Shown: piece after piece, positions 61,407-64,000 of the stretch | Layout: each line of letters starts with the position of its first letter | Position numbering within the stretch: position 1 is the stretch's first letter | From: Lysinibacillus xylanilyticus | Lineage (GTDB): Bacteria; Bacillota; Bacilli; Bacillales_A; Planococcaceae | NCBI RefSeq assembly: GCF_001183605.1 | Contig: NZ_LFXJ01000008.1 | Span: forward strand, 1-64,000 | Length of the DNA stretch: 64,000 nucleotides | Direction: 5' to 3' | Position numbers and translations under genes: made by a program | The notes under the pieces: generated by a model | What the model was told of the DNA's origin: nothing | Seen by the model: the letters and a program-made list of their open reading frames with translations, nothing else | Databases searched by the model: none

Positions 61407-62582
61407 TTACTCCTGTTGTGGCTTAAGCTTAGATCTATAAAATATACAACTGCATAAAACTAGAACAGCAATGACCGGAAACATTGCGTTCATATAATGA
61501 GTTAGCAACCACCCACCAATAATTGGTCCAATAAAGCCCCCTAAATTTTTAAATTGAGCTGCTCCTAAATAGGTTCCCTTTTGTGTATCAGGCGCAATTT
61601 CATCAATCATGACACTCATAGTTGGAAAGGCGAAAATTTCACCAATCGTAAATATAATCATAGCGATTATATATAGCAGATAGTTATTTGAGAAGCCGAA
61701 TAATAAAAGACCAAATACGAAGAACAGAATCCCTACTAATAGAGTAGTTGTTGATGAAAAACGTTCCGAAAGTATACTAATCGGTAATTGTAGTAATAAC
61801 ACAACTGCTGCATTTAGCGAGATTAGTAGAGAATAAAGCTTGGTACCATCTTCAATTTTAAGTTCAATGATTTGTGGCAATGTTGAATCAAATTGAGAGT
61901 AACCGATATTTATTAAAATTGCCCCCAAAATAAAGCTTAGTAGTACACGATTTGTTAATAGAATCGTAAAGGTTTGCAGTATTTTAGTTGGTGTAGAAGC
62001 TTTTGGTTGCTGCATTTCATAGCGATTTAAAACGAAAAATAAAAATACAGCATAAATAATATACATAGTCCCTGTCAGCATGAATGGAATACTTGGGCTG
62101 GACAATTGAGAAATATAAACACCAATAATGGGACCAATCACAGCCGCTATGTTAATGGCTGCGTAACGAAACGAATACAATCTTTTTCGTTTATCTGCAG
62201 GAGTAAAATCAATCATTAATGCCTGTGTCGAGGGTTCAAAGAAGGAGCGACATAAGCCATTTAGGGCGTTCAAAGCTACGAAGAACCAAACTGTTTGTGC
62301 TGTTGCAAAGCCAAAGAACACGATGCTCCAAATAATAATAGTAAGCAAAATGATGCTTTTCCTACCAAAGCGGTCAGTTAAATAACCACCAAAGAATCCT
62401 CCAACTGTGGAGATTAACGGTGCAATACCAATTGTCAAACCTATTTGTAAAGGGGATGCTTCAATCTCATTATGTAAGTAAATTGCTAAAAAGGGCATTG
62501 CCATAAAACTTGCAATACGTGTGAAAATAGTTCCCCCTAAAATAATCCAAACTAGTGGATGAAACTGTTTGGGAAGTTTCAT
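61407..62582 (-). CDS. MFS transporter (DHA1-like)
   Basis: 391 residues with twelve hydrophobic segments. The loop 2-3 motif is GGYLTDRFGRKSIIL (about residues 60-75), with GLCRSFFEPSTQALMIDF in helix 4-5 and the second-half motif LSERFSSTTTLL. The N-terminal phase (GGTIFTRIASFMAMPFLAIYL) matches YfmO/YvmA-like multidrug-type efflux proteins. The substrate is unknown. GGAGGA precedes the ATG. It is bracketed by two array-bearing family A elements. Confidence 0.87.
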   Translation of the reverse strand: MKLPKQFHPLVWIILGGTIFTRIASFMAMPFLAIYLHNEIEASPLQIGLTIGIAPLISTVGGFFGGYLTDRFGRKSIILLTIIIWSIVFFGFATAQTVWFFVALNALNGLCRSFFEPSTQALMIDFTPADKRKRLYSFRYAAINIAAVIGPIIGVYISQLSSPSIPFMLTGTMYIIYAVFLFFVLNRYEMQQPKASTPTKILQTFTILLTNRVLLSFILGAILINIGYSQFDSTLPQIIELKIEDGTKLYSLLISLNAAVVLLLQLPISILSERFSSTTTLLVGILFFVFGLLLFGFSNNYLLYIIAMIIFTIGEIFAFPTMSVMIDEIAPDTQKGTYLGAAQFKNLGGFIGPIIGGWLLTHYMNAMFPVIAVLVLCSCIFYRSKLKPQQE

Positions 62583-62753
62583 AGAATCCTCCTCTCAAAA
62601 TGTAGAATGTTTCGATTTTAACGGATTGTTAATCAATTGTAAATAGTCAAAAAACATTAGGGGATAATGTTGAGAAAAGGAATGTTATCAAAATACATGA
62701 ATTCTTAGCAAATATAGGGCATCGCATAAATAAGGTTCATCACCATAACGTGT

Positions 62754-63711
62754 GGTTGATTTCCGTTCCGGCTGGGGCTTTGTAGCTGACGCTTCGCTTT
62801 CGCACAGATAAAACATTGTAGCTGACGCTTTGCTTTCGCTACAGAAAACATTTGTCGCTGACGCTTCGCTTTCGCGCAGATAAAACATTGTAGCTGACGC
62901 TTTGCTTTCGCTACAGAAAACATTTGTCGCTGACGCTTCGCTTTCGCGCAGATAAAACATTGTAGCTGACGCTTTGCTTTCGCTACAGAAAACATTTGTC
63001 GCTGACGCTTCGCTTTCGCGCAGATAAAACATTGTAGCTGACGCTTTGCTTTCGCTACAGAAAACATTTGTCGCTGACGCTTCGCTTTCGCGCAGATAAA
63101 ACATTGTAGCTGACGCTTTGCTTTCGCTACAGAAAACATTTGTCGCTGACGCTTCGCTTTCGCGCAGATAAAACATTGTAGCTGACGCTTTGCTTTCGCT
63201 ACAGAAAACATTTGTCGCTGACGCTTCGCTTTCGCGCAGATAAAACATTGTAGCTGACGCTTTGCTTTCGCTACAGAAAACATTTGTCGCTGACGCTTCG
63301 CTTTCGCGCAGATAAAACATTGTAGCTGACGCTTTGCTTTCGCTACAGAAAACATTTGTCGCTGACGCTTCGCTTTCGCGCAGATAAAACATTGTAGCTG
63401 ACGCTTTGCTTTCGCTACAGAAAACATTTGTCGCTGACGCTTCGCTTTCGCGCAGATAAAACATTGTAGCTGACGCTTTGCTTTCGCTACAGAAAACATT
63501 TGTTGCTGACGCTTCGCCTTCGCACAGAAAACATCCGCTGCGCTGCAGGGTCTCGGGCCAACAGATGTTTTTTGCGCGAAAGCGTAGTGTTAACGTAGCG
63601 GCAGCAGCACCGTTGTTGGTCATGAAGGCGTTACCACAGGACGTGAGGTTTTAGCCTTCGTTCCTCTATCGCTAATCCCCAAGGAGTCGCCCAGCCTCCA
63701 CTCCAATCACC
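62754..63711. repeat. Family A element (reverse) with a 72-bp-period array
   Basis: Ends ggttgatt (62754) and aatcacc (63711). The array 62779-63531 has about ten dimers of a gctttgctttcgctacag unit and a gcttcgctttcgcgcag unit, 72 bp apart. The core hairpins follow, with a long unit nested between ccaaca and tgttgg (63559-63617). Confidence 0.92.
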
Positions 63712-63937
63712 TTATATACATGGCATACTTTTATAATAATGTTATCCTCAACTTTTGATGAAGAATATCATAAATAATGAATAGAGGGAAATTCCACTAA
63801 AAGTAATCGCAATCTTTGAGAGGTAATTTGCTTGATAAATTGTGAGGAAATCAAAAAAAATAGTAGAAAACAAAAAAAGAATGACCACGACGAAAGGTCA
63901 TTCTTTTCCCATACAAAATACGTGTAACACGTAAAAA
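63712..63937. other. Non-coding stretch between the repeat and the last gene
   Basis: AT-rich, with an inverted repeat gaatgacc/ggtcattc (63869-63906) that is a terminator for the minus-strand gene entering from the right. Confidence 0.6.
63869..63906 (-). terminator. Terminator of the partial gene at the window end
   Basis: GAATGACC/GGTCATTC; the minus-strand side ends in T7. Confidence 0.8.
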
Positions 63938-64000
63938 CTAAGACGTCAATTTTACTTTTTTCTTCGTCGTTGTCCATTTGCCTCGACTTGGACTCATCAC
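63938..64000 (-). CDS. 3' end of a minus-strand gene, unidentified
   Basis: The last 63 bases, read on the minus strand, give 20 codons (MSPSRGKWTTTKKKVKLTS with one residue before) and a TAG at 63938-63940, then a terminator. Too little to name it. The basic K-rich end could be the C-terminus of a longer protein. Confidence 0.4.
   Translation of the reverse strand: MMSPSRGKWTTTKKKVKLTS

Noticed and set aside
62688..63623. Long minus-strand open frame through the 72-bp array (24-residue repeat, ESEASATNVFC-type)
   Set aside because: It exists only because the repeat period is divisible by three. A second frame is open over the same array, there is no ribosome site, and the same DNA in the 73-bp array does not stay in frame.
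63768..63977. 69-codon minus-strand frame near the window end
   Set aside because: It runs through the terminator at 63869-63906 and overlaps a better frame ending at 63938; hydrophobic AT-rich composition only.

Overview
The window is a low-GC Firmicutes chromosome segment, most likely Lysinibacillus (Planococcaceae/Bacillaceae). Three things point there. The 20-gene tRNA cluster has almost the gene order of Bacillus subtilis trnB. Much of the protein gene order follows the B. subtilis 'yt' region (menFDHBE, yidD, ytkD, pckA, metK, ytoA, ytpA, ytqB/ytqA, leuS, ytfP, asparagine synthase, ytgP). The non-coding DNA is full of GCGAAAGC-type dispersed repeats. The genus is inferred, not proven.

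Layout. 1-35: tail of a tRNA-Glu with its terminator. 196-4860: de novo NAD synthesis, nadB-nadC-nadA on the minus strand, divergent from a nifS-type cysteine desulfurase. 5264-7377: a 5S rRNA plus 20 tRNAs behind their own rrn-like promoter, with no 16S or 23S. 7402-12225: a mixed set (NAD(P)-binding protein, diaminopropionate ammonia-lyase, MerR/TipAS regulator, DksA-like zinc protein, M19 dipeptidase). 12250-20055: menaquinone synthesis (menA, then divergent menF-menD-menH-menB-menE; no menC in the window). 20842-26840: transglutaminase-fold protein, zinc-binding lipoprotein with a Zur box, yidD with two tiny membrane proteins, ytkD, and hydrolases. 27647-31850: pckA and SAM-riboswitch-controlled metK. 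32028-39786: ytoA, a ytpA-like protein without its serine nucleophile, an alanine/glycine symporter, an IS3 element sitting in that symporter's terminator, ytqB/ytqA and an MFS transporter. 39961-44235: ArsR repressor with a SulP transporter, then dihydroxyacetone kinase. 44331-47373: IS relic and T-box-controlled leuS. 47471-53446: ECF sigma/anti-sigma pair, OFA-type transporter, AIM24, ytfP. 54038-60463: asparagine synthase, ytgP, pseudouridine synthase, diguanylate cyclase. 61407-62582: MFS transporter.

The most unusual content is in the intergenic DNA. About a dozen structured elements fall into two main families. Family A is bounded by inverted ends (gttgatt/aatcaac and gactgggcg/cgcccagtc). 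Family B begins with a tttcagcgg/ccgctgaaa hairpin. Both share a central nested hairpin whose stem sequences differ completely between families but stay complementary. Small hairpin units built on GCGAAAGC/GCGAAGC sit inside loops of these hairpins, and have expanded into tandem arrays of 47, 72 and 73 bp period. Two composite copies are flanked on both sides by near-copies of the same host terminator. No transposase that could obviously mobilise them lies in the window.

Most of the protein-coding content is ordinary core metabolism with clear regulation: Zur box, SAM riboswitch, T-box, ECF autoregulatory promoter, MerR-type 19-bp promoter and an ArsR palindrome.
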